From positions 1-28,051 of the forward strand of contig CAKUGX010000013.1 of NCBI GenBank assembly GCA_934654765.1: 28,051 bases of DNA, read 5' to 3'. The translations under genes were made by a program, and so were the position numbers. This DNA is from an uncultured Collinsella sp. (GTDB lineage Bacteria > Actinomycetota > Coriobacteriia > Coriobacteriales > Coriobacteriaceae). The notes beneath the pieces were generated by a model. That model was given only the letters and a program-made list of their open reading frames with translations. It ran no database searches and was not told the DNA's origin. Positions 1-7,436 of this stretch are shown here, piece after piece (positions within the stretch are counted from its first letter, which is position 1; the number at the start of each line of letters is the position of its first letter).

Positions 1-18
1 TCCATGGCAGTTCCTCTC
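1..18 (-). other. Possible start of a gene leaving the window on the left
   Basis: On the minus strand a GAGAGGAA Shine-Dalgarno-like stretch (11-18) lies five bases before an ATG whose first base is position 5. Only two codons are inside the window, so neither the reading frame nor the product can be judged. It is the expected position for the next gene after the kinase operon. The call rests only on the ribosome-site spacing. Confidence 0.3.
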
Positions 19-25
19 GGTAGTT

Positions 26-144
26 AAATTGGGACGGGGCTCTTTTGGCTGGTTCGAATGATCGCACCAATCATACCAGTCAAAAAAGCCCCGTCCCAAA
101 TGAGCTGCCTAGGACGGGGATCAATGGGTTTTTTATCCCCGTCC
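26..144. repeat. Cluster of GGGACGGGG palindromes after the kinase operon
   Basis: The sequence holds TTGGGACGGGGCT at 29-41 facing its reverse complement at 87-99 (13 bp), and a second perfect 10-bp pair, GGACGGGGAT (112-121) with ATCCCCGTCC (135-144). The arm at 90-97 can also pair with 112-119, so alternative folds are possible. Runs of T or A adjoin the arms, so on either strand the RNA could act as a terminator for the operon ending at 175. The same core recurs at 6329-6348 and 7438-7558. Confidence 0.7.
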
Positions 145-174
145 CAGAAAAATCCTTGGGCGCCGCGCAGCCGC

Positions 175-1665
175 CTAGGCGGTGTAGGCGATAGTCGCGT
201 CGACAGCATGGCGCCAGCCGGCGATCTTTTTGGCTCGCTCGTCGGCGGACATGGCAGGCTCCACGATGCCGCGGGCGCCGTAGACGTCGACGACGTCGCG
301 CGTGTACATGCCGAGCGCAATACCGCAGGCCCAAGCCGCGCCCAGGCCGCTCATCTCGTCGTTGCTCGCGATACGGATGGGCGAACCAACCAAGTCGCTC
401 TCAAACTGCATCAGATAGGCATCGCGCGTGGGACCACCGTCAACGCGCAGCTCGGCCAACGCCGCGCCCGAGTCCTCGACCATCGCATCGATCACATCAA
501 AGATCTGATAGGCGATCGACTCGTCGGCGGCCTTCACGAACTCCGCGCGACCCGTGGTGCGCGTCATGCCAAAGACGCAGCCCTCGGCGTCGCTTGCCCA
601 GTGCGGCGCGCCCAGGCCGGTAAATGCCGGCACAAAGTAGACGCGGCTCGCCGGGTTGGCGGCATAGCACAGGTCGGTGACTTCCTCGGGGTTGTTGATG
701 AGCTCCAGGTCGTCGCGCAGCCAGGTCTTGACGGCGCCGGCGTAGCTCACGTTGCCCTCGAGCACGTACTCGGTCACGCCGTCCATGCGCCACGCGAGCG
801 AGCTCGAAAGCCCGTGCGAGCTGGCAACGAACTCGTCGCCGACGTTCATCATGACCGAACTGCCGGTGCCATAGGTCGCCTTGGCCATGCCACGGCTGTG
901 GCAGCCCTGCGCAAACAGGGCGGCGTGGCTATCTCCCAGCACGCCGTGCACGGGCACGGGCGCCGGCAAAAAGCCGCCCAGGTCCGTTGTACCAAACAGA
1001 CCGTCGGAGTCGGTCACCTGCGGCAGGCAGGCAACATCGATGCCAAAGGCCTCGCACACCGGCTCGCTCCAGCAGCCGCGGCGCAGGTCGAAGAGCTGCG
1101 TGCGGCTGGCGTTGGACCAGTCGCAGCGGAACTCGGCGCCGCCCGTGAGCGTCCAGACCACCCAGGCGTCAATCGTGCCCAGGCACAGCTCGCCCGCCGC
1201 AGCAGCCTCGGCTGCCGCCGGCACGTTTGCGAGAATCCAGGCCATCTTGCCCGCCGGATAGTAGGGCGAGAGCACCAAGCCTGTCGTGTCGCGCACCAGC
1301 TCGGCCACGCCCTCGCGCGCAACCAGCTCGTCGCACAGATCGCGAGCGCGGGCGCACTGCCACACCACGGCGTCGCACAGCGGCTCGCCCGTCGCGCGGC
1401 TCCAGGCAACGGTGGTCTCGCGCTGGTTGGAGATGCCGATGCCGACGACGTCTGCCGGATCGACACCCGTCTCCTCCACCACGGCACGCGCCACGGCCAG
1501 GACGTTGGCCGCAATCTCGGCCGGATCATGGCTCACCCAGCCGGCCTCGTTGACGATCTGGCGATGCGCGCGGTCGGCACGATGGATCAGATGGCCGCCC
1601 TCATCCACCAGCAGCGCCTTGGTGCCCTGCGTAGACTGATCGATTCCGATGATGTAGCGGCCCAT
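175..1665 (-). CDS. FGGY-family carbohydrate kinase, glycerol-kinase-like
   Basis: A 496-residue kinase of the FGGY family, which transfers phosphate from ATP to a polyol or ketose in the cytoplasm. The N-terminal GIDQSTQGTKA is the phosphate-binding motif. The sequence is closest to glycerol kinases: NQRETTV (80-86), VVWQ (100-103), TGLVLSPYY (128-136), SNASRTQLF (184-192), GDSHAALF (244-251) and YGTGS. The glycerol contacts Arg82, Glu83, Trp102, Tyr135 and the catalytic Asp245 of E. coli GlpK are matched, but the residue after Asp245 is Ser instead of Gln. The ATG at 1665 is preferred over an upstream TTG at 1680 because AAAGGGG sits just before it. It is the last gene of the isomerase/transketolase operon, which argues for a sugar substrate other than plain glycerol. 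The substrate is unresolved. Confidence 0.88.
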   Translation of the reverse strand: MGRYIIGIDQSTQGTKALLVDEGGHLIHRADRAHRQIVNEAGWVSHDPAEIAANVLAVARAVVEETGVDPADVVGIGISNQRETTVAWSRATGEPLCDAVVWQCARARDLCDELVAREGVAELVRDTTGLVLSPYYPAGKMAWILANVPAAAEAAAAGELCLGTIDAWVVWTLTGGAEFRCDWSNASRTQLFDLRRGCWSEPVCEAFGIDVACLPQVTDSDGLFGTTDLGGFLPAPVPVHGVLGDSHAALFAQGCHSRGMAKATYGTGSSVMMNVGDEFVASSHGLSSSLAWRMDGVTEYVLEGNVSYAGAVKTWLRDDLELINNPEEVTDLCYAANPASRVYFVPAFTGLGAPHWASDAEGCVFGMTRTTGRAEFVKAADESIAYQIFDVIDAMVEDSGAALAELRVDGGPTRDAYLMQFESDLVGSPIRIASNDEMSGLGAAWACGIALGMYTRDVVDVYGARGIVEPAMSADERAKKIAGWRHAVDATIAYTA

Positions 1666-1683
1666 GGCCACCCCTTTCAAAAT

Positions 1684-1718
1684 GAATGTGACAAAGGGAC
1701 GGTCCCTTTGTCACATTC
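1684..1718. repeat. Perfect 17-bp palindrome between transketolase and kinase
   Basis: GAATGTGACAAAGGGAC (1684-1700) is followed by a single G and then its exact reverse complement (1702-1718). The hairpin fills the space between the transketolase C-half stop codon (1722) and the kinase start (1665). It has no T-run, so it looks more like a REP-type intergenic palindrome or an RNA processing or stability element than a terminator. Confidence 0.85.
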
Positions 1719-1721
1719 CAA

Positions 1722-2663
1722 TTACTCTGCGGGCAGGAAGTCCTTGACGGTCTTGGCAATTCCGGCACCCGTGAGGCCGTAATGCGCGAAGACCTCGGGG
1801 CTCGTGCCGGTGATGACCGGCGCGTCGGGCAGGCTCAGGCACTTGACCGGACGCGGGCAATGCTCGCCCACGACCTGCGCGACCATGGAACCCAGACCAC
1901 CAAACGGGCTGTGCTCCTCGACGGTCACGACGGCGCGCGTGGCACCGGCGGCCTCGATTACAGCCTCGGCGTCGAGCGGCTTAACGCAGTACATGTCGAG
2001 CACCGTCGCCGAGATGCCCTGCTCGGCCAGCAGGTCGGCGGCGTCCACGGCATGGCGGACCATCTCGCCGGTGGCGACGATCGTCACATCGGTGCCGCGG
2101 CGCACCCAGGTGGCTCGGTCCATCTGGAACGGGCACTCGTCCTCGGTGTACACGTCCTCGACCGGGTTGCGGCCCACGCGGATGTAGGCCGGCTTATTGT
2201 CGGCGACCAGCGCGCGCACGAGCTCGGCGGTCTGGAAGCGGTCGCTCGGCAGATACACGCGCATGTTGGGAATCGCGCTCATGGCGGCGATATCCTGCGC
2301 GGAGTGATGACTCATGCCCAGGGCGCCGTAGGAAACGCCGCCCGAGATACCGATGAGCTTGACGTTGGTATTGGAGTACGAAACATCGACCTTGCACTGC
2401 TCATACGAACGCGTGGTCACAAAGGACGCGGGCGAGGCGGCCCAGGCCTTCTTGCCGCACGAAGCCATGCCGGCGGCGATGCTCACCAGGTCCTGCTCGG
2501 CAATGCCGACCTCAATGGACTGCTGGGGATACTGATCGAAGAACGGCGTGAGCGACGCGGAGCCACGGGAGTCGGAGCACAGGACGACGATATCCTTGTC
2601 GGTTGCGGCGGCCTCGAGCAGCGTGTCGCAGATAACCTTGCGGTTGGCGATCTTGTTAGCCAT
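1722..2663 (-). CDS. Transketolase, C-terminal subunit
   Basis: A 313-residue half-transketolase carrying the pyrimidine-binding and C-terminal domains. The segment EVGIAEQ (51-57) contains the Glu (56) that activates thiamine diphosphate in this family; GMSHHSAQD (116-124) and the IRVGRNP region are also typical. It would pair with the neighbouring N-half to move two-carbon units between ketose and aldose phosphates. The ATG at 2663 lies inside the end of the N-half gene: AATGGCTAA serves both, giving an 8-base overlap and likely translational coupling, which supports a two-subunit enzyme. Split transketolases are common in anaerobes. Whether it is the housekeeping enzyme or a pathway-specific paralogue cannot be told from the window; its place in an isomerase/kinase operon favours the latter. 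Confidence 0.92.
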   Translation of the reverse strand: MANKIANRKVICDTLLEAAATDKDIVVLCSDSRGSASLTPFFDQYPQQSIEVGIAEQDLVSIAAGMASCGKKAWAASPASFVTTRSYEQCKVDVSYSNTNVKLIGISGGVSYGALGMSHHSAQDIAAMSAIPNMRVYLPSDRFQTAELVRALVADNKPAYIRVGRNPVEDVYTEDECPFQMDRATWVRRGTDVTIVATGEMVRHAVDAADLLAEQGISATVLDMYCVKPLDAEAVIEAAGATRAVVTVEEHSPFGGLGSMVAQVVGEHCPRPVKCLSLPDAPVITGTSPEVFAHYGLTGAGIAKTVKDFLPAE

Positions 2664-3492
2664 TGATGGCCTCCTTGTGGGCAGCGAAATCGGCGATGAT
2701 CTGGGCATATTCCTCGTCGTTGGGCAGGTGGTGATGCCAGCCGGCCTTGTCCTCCATGACGGGCGAGCCGTAGCCCTTCACCGTGTTGAGGATAATGACC
2801 GTGGGCTTGCCCTTGGTCTCGGCGGCAAGCGTCAGCGCGGCGTCGATGGCCTGGACGTCGTTGCCCGGAATGGACAGCACGTTCCAGCCGAAGGCAGCCC
2901 AGCGCTCCTCCTGCGAATCCTGCTTCATGACGTCCTCGGTGCTGCCGCTGATCTGCAGGCGGTTGCGGTCCACGAGCGCGCACAGGTTATCGAGCTGGTA
3001 GTTGCCGCCGCTCATGGCGCCCTCCCAGACCGAGCCCTCGGCAAGCTCGCCGTCGCCCATGATGGTGTAGACGCGGTAGTCGCGGCCGTCCATCTTGCCG
3101 GCGAGCGCCATTCCCACCGCCACGGGCAGACCGTGGCCCAGCGAGCCCGAGTTCATCTCGATGCCCTTGAGCTTGTTGTTGGGGTGGCCGATATAGGGGC
3201 TGCCGAACTTGGAGAAACGCGCCTTGACGTCGTCGAGGTCCAGATAGCCCTCGTGGCAGAGCACCGCGTAGTAGGCCTCCATGGCATGGCCCTTAGAGAG
3301 GACGAAGCGATCGCGGTTGGGATCGTCGACGGTCTCGGGCGTAATGTTGAGGTGGTTGGCGTAGAGGGTCATGAGCGCATCGATGACCGACATATCGCCA
3401 CCGATGTGGCCGCCGGCACCGGCCATGATGATATCGACGCAATCGCGGCGAAGGTCCCAACGCAGGGACTCAAGCTCTTCAATCGTTGCCAT
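2656..3492 (-). CDS. Transketolase, N-terminal (thiamine diphosphate-binding) subunit
   Basis: A 278-residue N-half of transketolase. It shows AGGHIGGDMS (26-35), LSKGHA (65-70), GSLGHGLPVAVG (116-127) and the thiamine diphosphate/metal motif GDGELAEG (146-153), ending in DRNRLQ (175-180), all classical for the family. An AGGAG site seven bases before the ATG overlaps the stop codon of the upstream isomerase gene (stop 3495-3497, start 3492), and its 3' end overlaps the C-half gene, so the three genes are coupled in one operon. With the C-half it forms the cytoplasmic enzyme of the non-oxidative pentose phosphate pathway or a dedicated sugar-splitting enzyme. Confidence 0.93.
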   Translation of the reverse strand: MATIEELESLRWDLRRDCVDIIMAGAGGHIGGDMSVIDALMTLYANHLNITPETVDDPNRDRFVLSKGHAMEAYYAVLCHEGYLDLDDVKARFSKFGSPYIGHPNNKLKGIEMNSGSLGHGLPVAVGMALAGKMDGRDYRVYTIMGDGELAEGSVWEGAMSGGNYQLDNLCALVDRNRLQISGSTEDVMKQDSQEERWAAFGWNVLSIPGNDVQAIDAALTLAAETKGKPTVIILNTVKGYGSPVMEDKAGWHHHLPNDEEYAQIIADFAAHKEAING

Positions 3493-3494
3493 TT

Positions 3495-4895
3495 CTACTC
3501 TCCTCGCAGGTAGGCTTTGACGTCTTCTTCGATGGGGTCGTACAGGTCGGGCTGGATGCCAATGTATTTACATGCCTCGTAGAGCACCGGCACCACGTTG
3601 CTGTGGATGGCCACGCAGTGGTGGATGTAGGGGCCCTCGACGATCTTGGCCTCGAGGCACTTGAGGTTTTCGACCTCGACCCACAGGTAGGTGCCCATGC
3701 CGGCCGGACCGTCGATACCGCGGGCGTTGCCCAGCAGCAGCGAGTACTCGCCGTTGTCGCCGTCAAAGCGAGCAAGGGTGAGGTCTCCGTGCTTGGCCTC
3801 GGCCGTCAGCGCGCCGGGGTGATCGAACGCCAGCGGGTAGGTGAGCTTGGGCTTGACGGCCGCGCAGCTGCAGGGCCAGGGGCCGCAGTGCTGCAGAAGC
3901 TCGCCGTTCTCGTTGTCGGGGTGACGGACGGTCCAGTCGGCGAACATGCCACGGTGACGGCCCAGGTCGGCCGCCTCGACCATGAGCGCAGTGATGGCGC
4001 CGTGGATGTCGGTCTCGCAGACGACGGGGATGCCCATCTCGTTGAGGATGGCGTTGGCGGCGCAGGGCATAATGCCCAGCTCGTCCTGCAGGGCGTTCCA
4101 GCACTGGATGGCGCCGGCGTTGCAGCCGTACTTCTCGACCAGGCGCTTCATGGCGATGGCGAGCCCTGCGACCGCGGGGACCTTGTCCTCGGGGATGCAG
4201 ATCTCAAAGCTGTCGGCAATGTGGGCGAGCATGGCGGCCATGGCCTGCTCGTCGGCCTGGGCGTCGCGCACGGCCTGGACAAGCTCGGTCATGGGGATGG
4301 GCGAAAGCTGGATGTTGAACTTCTCGAGCAGCTCGCCCTCGTTGCACATGGTCGACCAGAAGTCGAACGGACGGGTGGCCATCTGCAGGATGCGGGTGTG
4401 CTTGAAGGTCTTGACCACGTTGCACACGGCCAAGAAGTCCCAGACGCCGCGCTCGAACTCGGGATCGGTCAGGCGGCAGTTGGTCATGTAGGTGAAGGGC
4501 ACCTGGAAGCGGCGCAGAACCTTGCCGGTGGCAAACAGGCCACACTGGCTGTCGCGCAGGCGGGTGCCGTCGGGCTCGGGGCGCTCGTCGCGCGGGCCCC
4601 ACAGCAGCACGGGCAGGCCGAGCTCGCGGGCGAGGCGGGCGCAGACATACTCGGTACCAAAGTTGGCGTGGCACAGCATGATGCCGTCGACGCCCTCGGC
4701 GCGGAACTTCTTAACGATGGGCTCGATATGGCTGTCATCGAACAGCAGGCCCTCGTCGTTGATGTCGTCGATATCGACGATGTCGACGCCGATCTCGCGC
4801 AGGCGGTCAGCCGTCAGACCGCGATACTTGATTGCGTCCGGCGCGCTAAAGATGCTGCGGCGCGTGGGCACAAAACCGAGCTTGATCTTATCCAT
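3495..4895 (-). CDS. L-fucose/L-arabinose isomerase-family protein
   Basis: A 466-residue protein of the fucose/arabinose aldose-ketose isomerase superfamily. The likely metal and substrate ligands are visible: Glu272 in DELGIMPC, Glu294 in CETDIHGA, and C-terminal histidines in IHHCVAIHSN (424-433). It lacks the full 590-residue length of classical FucI. It would convert an aldose to a ketose in the cytoplasm using a divalent metal, giving the substrate for the FGGY kinase and then transketolase. AGGGGAGG lies seven bases before the ATG. It is the first gene of the operon and is preceded by a region with six TGTTTAC-type half-sites, so control by the adjacent LacI protein is likely. The actual sugar is not deducible; fucose, arabinose, sulfoquinovose or a rare pentose or hexose remain possible. 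Confidence 0.82.
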   Translation of the reverse strand: MDKIKLGFVPTRRSIFSAPDAIKYRGLTADRLREIGVDIVDIDDINDEGLLFDDSHIEPIVKKFRAEGVDGIMLCHANFGTEYVCARLARELGLPVLLWGPRDERPEPDGTRLRDSQCGLFATGKVLRRFQVPFTYMTNCRLTDPEFERGVWDFLAVCNVVKTFKHTRILQMATRPFDFWSTMCNEGELLEKFNIQLSPIPMTELVQAVRDAQADEQAMAAMLAHIADSFEICIPEDKVPAVAGLAIAMKRLVEKYGCNAGAIQCWNALQDELGIMPCAANAILNEMGIPVVCETDIHGAITALMVEAADLGRHRGMFADWTVRHPDNENGELLQHCGPWPCSCAAVKPKLTYPLAFDHPGALTAEAKHGDLTLARFDGDNGEYSLLLGNARGIDGPAGMGTYLWVEVENLKCLEAKIVEGPYIHHCVAIHSNVVPVLYEACKYIGIQPDLYDPIEEDVKAYLRGE

Positions 4896-4921
4896 GTACG
4901 TCCTCCCCTAGTCACATGTTC

Positions 4922-5040
4922 AGTAAACAGACGCATGTTTCGTTTTGTTCTGTTTACTAAATGTTTTACTCTTCTGTTTAGAAGTTTAACGCGAAATACC
5001 CGTAAACGGTAGAGAAATCAGCCTAAACGGTATGTAAACA
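4922..5040. promoter_or_regulatory. Operator array upstream of the isomerase operon
   Basis: Six copies of a GTAAACA/TGTTTAG-type heptamer lie between the isomerase operon and lacI: 4923-4929, 4951-4957, 4975-4981, 5002-5008, 5023-5029 and 5034-5040. The first two belong to a perfect 9-bp inverted repeat, AGTAAACAG (4922-4930) with CTGTTTACT (4950-4958). The region is AT-rich compared with its neighbours. The half-sites also occur before lacI and the ROK gene. They are the best candidates for LacI-type binding sites, but the exact promoter boxes are not clear. Confidence 0.65.
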
Positions 5041-5060
5041 ATCTGAACATACAAGGGGAA

Positions 5061-5088
5061 CAAAAAAGAGGGCCCCGAAGGACCCTCT
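5061..5088 (-). terminator. Rho-independent terminator of lacI
   Basis: Read on the minus strand, AGAGGGTCC (5080-5088) pairs with GGGCCCTCT (5067-5075) through one G-U pair around a UUCG tetraloop and is followed by six T. It lies about 70 bases past the lacI stop codon and separates lacI from the isomerase operon. Confidence 0.9.
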
Positions 5089-5154
5089 ATCTGTGGTGTT
5101 TTGTGTGTCCGCCGTAACGCGGGCGCATTTATCGCGAGTAGGCGGCGCTTTCGC

Positions 5155-6165
5155 CTAGAGCTCGCGCACGCTCTGGCGCTCGACAAAATAGGTCGACACG
5201 GCCGTCTTGCAGGTGTAACTCTTGGGATTGCGGATATTGCCCACCAGGCGGCGCACCGCGATCTCGCCCACCTCGTGCTTGGGAACATGCACCGTGGTGA
5301 GCGGCGGATTGGAGAAGGCGCCCACGGACAGGTCGTCGAAGCCGATCATCGATACGTCGTCGGGCACGCGCACGCCGTGCTCGTTGAGGGCACGCATGGC
5401 GCCAACGGCGAGCACGTCATTCTCAGCAAAAAAGGCCGTCGGCAGGTCGTCGCGCGAGACGGTATCGAGCCAGGCGCCCATGTCGTGATAGGCGCCCTCG
5501 AGCGTGGTGCCCAGCGTGATGTGCCATGCCGGGTTGGGCTCAAGGCCCGCGTCCTCAAGCGCCTGACGGTAGCCACGCTCGCGATCCTTAAAGTTGCGGA
5601 TACGCAGGTCGCCGGCAAGATAGCCGATCTGCTTGTGGCCCTTTTCGATAAGATGGTCCACCGCGCGCAGCACCGAGTCGGTATTTGCGATGACCACGGC
5701 ATCGAAGTACTGGCGGTCGCTCCAGCCGTCGAGCACGATCAGGTGGGCGGCAGCGTTGGCGAACAGGGCGTAGTCCTCCTCGCCCAGCTCGGTACCCATC
5801 AGCACGATGGCGGCCGACGGATCGGCGATCAGCCCCTCGACCTGCGGGCGCACGGCGTCCAGGTCGCTAAAGTCGAGCGTGACAAAGCTCGTGCTCATGC
5901 CATGGCGGCGCGCCTGGCGCTCCACGCCCTCGATAACCGCAGGGTGGAAGGTGCTCTCGTCCAGGATGGCGCCCGTCTTGCGCGCAAGCACGAACTGGAT
6001 ACTCTCGAGTTGCGTCGACTGCTGGTAGCCGAGTGACTGCGCACACTCGAGGATGATCTTAGCGGTCTCTTCGCTCACGCTGCGCTTGCGGTTGAGCGCG
6101 TTGGACACGGTCGCGGGCGAAAAGCCGGTGATGCGGCTGATCTCGCGGACACTTGCTTTGGCCAT
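5155..6165 (-). CDS. LacI-family transcriptional regulator
   Basis: A 336-residue repressor with an N-terminal helix-turn-helix and hinge (SVREISRITGFSPATVSNAL, residues 5-24, then the GYQ hinge region) and a periplasmic-binding-protein-like sugar-sensing domain. The C-terminal part includes FDDLSVGAFSNPPLTTV, typical of the family. It is cytoplasmic, dimeric or tetrameric, and would release its operators on binding a sugar or sugar phosphate. It sits just upstream of the isomerase/transketolase/kinase operon and downstream of the ROK gene on the same strand, and TGTTTAG/GTAAACA half-sites flank it on both sides, including a perfect inverted repeat before its own start. This suggests autoregulation plus control of the isomerase operon. 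The effector is unknown. Confidence 0.93.
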   Translation of the reverse strand: MAKASVREISRITGFSPATVSNALNRKRSVSEETAKIILECAQSLGYQQSTQLESIQFVLARKTGAILDESTFHPAVIEGVERQARRHGMSTSFVTLDFSDLDAVRPQVEGLIADPSAAIVLMGTELGEEDYALFANAAAHLIVLDGWSDRQYFDAVVIANTDSVLRAVDHLIEKGHKQIGYLAGDLRIRNFKDRERGYRQALEDAGLEPNPAWHITLGTTLEGAYHDMGAWLDTVSRDDLPTAFFAENDVLAVGAMRALNEHGVRVPDDVSMIGFDDLSVGAFSNPPLTTVHVPKHEVGEIAVRRLVGNIRNPKSYTCKTAVSTYFVERQSVREL

Positions 6166-6232
6166 CGTTTCTCCCTAGCGACGGTCGCGGCCGAGCTCAT
6201 TGGCTCGGCAACTAAACGACCGAAAATTCAAT

Positions 6233-6256
6233 CTAAACAGAATAGTAAATGTTTAG
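6233..6256. promoter_or_regulatory. Operator-like inverted repeat upstream of lacI
   Basis: CTAAACA (6233-6239) and TGTTTAG (6250-6256) form a perfect 7-bp inverted repeat with a 10-base AT-rich spacer, about 70 bases upstream of the lacI start. The half-site matches those at 4922-5040, as expected for an autoregulated LacI-type repressor. Confidence 0.6.
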
Positions 6257-6321
6257 TAGCTAGTTTACCCTGTTGTCAAGCAAAGTGACGCAACTATTCC
6301 CCCAACGGCCACTTTTTACCG

Positions 6322-6355
6322 GTAGCCAATTTGGGACGGGGCTTTTTTGACTACC
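6322..6355. repeat. GGGACGGGG element at the 3' end of the ROK gene
   Basis: AATTTGGGACGGGGCTTTTT starts at 6329 and is bracketed by GGTAGCC (6322-6328) and GACTACC (6349-6355), which pair except at one base. The block is almost identical to the unit at 79-101 (reverse strand) and close to 7437-7457. It adjoins the TAA stop of the ROK gene and may end its transcript, though the T-run lies within the hairpin. Confidence 0.65.
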
Positions 6356-6356
6356 T

Positions 6357-7265
6357 TTAGAGGCGCATGGCCTCCTGCACGGCTCCGTACAGGTTGGCAT
6401 CGTTGCCGAGTTCGGCCACCTTAATCTGCGGCTCGGGGATGCCGGCAAAACCGCCCTCGTAGCCAGCGAGCGCGGCCGGCATCTGGGCGCGAAGTGCATC
6501 AATGAGTTCGGGATGGCACGAAATGCCACCCGCAATCACAAAGACCTCGGGGTCGAGCACGGCCTGCAGGTTTACGAGCTGGGCATCAAACGTACGCGCA
6601 TAGCGGTCGAGAGCGCGCTGGGCCGCCTCGTCGCCGGCCTCGATCCACTCGAAGACGCGGCGCCCGTCCACGGCAGTATCTGCCGGCAGTCCTTTCTCCG
6701 CCACAGCAGCATCGCGCAGCGCGCGCCAGCCGCCTGTGCCGGCAAACACGTTGTCCATCGCCGCCGCACGCGTCACATCATTGCGCAGAAAGCTGAATTC
6801 GCCGGCAAAACCATGCGAGCCGCGAAGGACATGACCGTCGATAACGATGCCGCCGCCAATCCCGGTGCCAATGGCAAGTACCACGCCAATACGGTGCCCA
6901 CGTAGCGCGCCCGCCGCATATTCGCCAAGCGCACAGCATTTGCCGTCGTTATTGACAGACACCGGCATGCCAAGACGCTCGCGCAAGAGCCTTCCCAGCG
7001 GGCAACCGTCCATGTATGTCAAAGCGCCGCCGCGATGGATCGTGCCGTCCTCGTCCCCCTCGTAGATGCCACCGGGCGCGCTCACGCCCACGGCGGAGAC
7101 ACGCTCGCGATACGGCTCGACAAGGCCGGCCAGGGCCTCGACCACTTCTTCGGCCGCGCTAAAACTAGTCGGCAGGCTACCGCGCTCTCGGATGGAGTAA
7201 TCCTCACCCAGCACGGCCCACTTAACTGCCGTACCGCCCACGTCGATGCCAAAGAACTCTTTCAT
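6357..7265 (-). CDS. ROK-family sugar kinase (or kinase-like protein)
   Basis: A 302-residue ROK-family protein without a helix-turn-helix, so a kinase type, not a repressor. The phosphate-binding segment GIDVGGTAVKWA (6-17), the catalytic Asp107 in SVNNDGKC (103-110), AIGTGIGGG (131-139) and VIAGGIS near the end are present. The ROK zinc site is missing: after HGFAGEF (151-157) the expected His is Phe, and the CxCGxxGC segment is replaced by residues without cysteine. Some active ROK kinases lack this site, so catalysis is not excluded. The start at 7265 is chosen because GGGGGCAGC precedes it. Half-sites like those near lacI lie upstream (7377-7399), so it may belong to the same regulon. 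The sugar substrate is unknown. Confidence 0.85.
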   Translation of the reverse strand: MKEFFGIDVGGTAVKWAVLGEDYSIRERGSLPTSFSAAEEVVEALAGLVEPYRERVSAVGVSAPGGIYEGDEDGTIHRGGALTYMDGCPLGRLLRERLGMPVSVNNDGKCCALGEYAAGALRGHRIGVVLAIGTGIGGGIVIDGHVLRGSHGFAGEFSFLRNDVTRAAAMDNVFAGTGGWRALRDAAVAEKGLPADTAVDGRRVFEWIEAGDEAAQRALDRYARTFDAQLVNLQAVLDPEVFVIAGGISCHPELIDALRAQMPAALAGYEGGFAGIPEPQIKVAELGNDANLYGAVQEAMRL

Positions 7266-7376
7266 GCTGCCCCCACTTAAACGTACATGTGCCAATTATC
7301 TAGGCTTTCTTACCCATGCAACCACGAGGGCTTCGAGCGAACAATGGGTTTTAGGCTAACGGTCACGTTAATTCTA

Positions 7377-7399
7377 TAAACGGTGTTCAATCTGTTTAC
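7377..7399. promoter_or_regulatory. Operator half-sites upstream of the ROK gene
   Basis: TAAACGG (7377-7383) and TGTTTAC (7393-7399) face each other 110-135 bases upstream of the ROK start. They match the half-sites around lacI, which suggests common control. No convincing -35/-10 pair is fixed by eye. Confidence 0.45.
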
Positions 7400-7436
7400 G
7401 GCAGCTAGCTATATAGGCAAACCAACATAGTCGCCA

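Noticed and set aside
58..1782. Long plus-strand open frame of 574 codons opposite the kinase
   Set aside because: It is antisense to a clear FGGY kinase, has no recognisable motif and the His/Arg/Ala-rich composition typical of antisense frames in GC-rich DNA.
175..4895. Sulfoquinovose degradation by the transketolase route
   Set aside because: An isomerase plus split transketolase fits superficially, but there is no sulfoquinovosidase, sulfosugar importer or sulfoacetaldehyde reductase, and the kinase does not belong to that pathway. Kept only as one possibility for the substrate.
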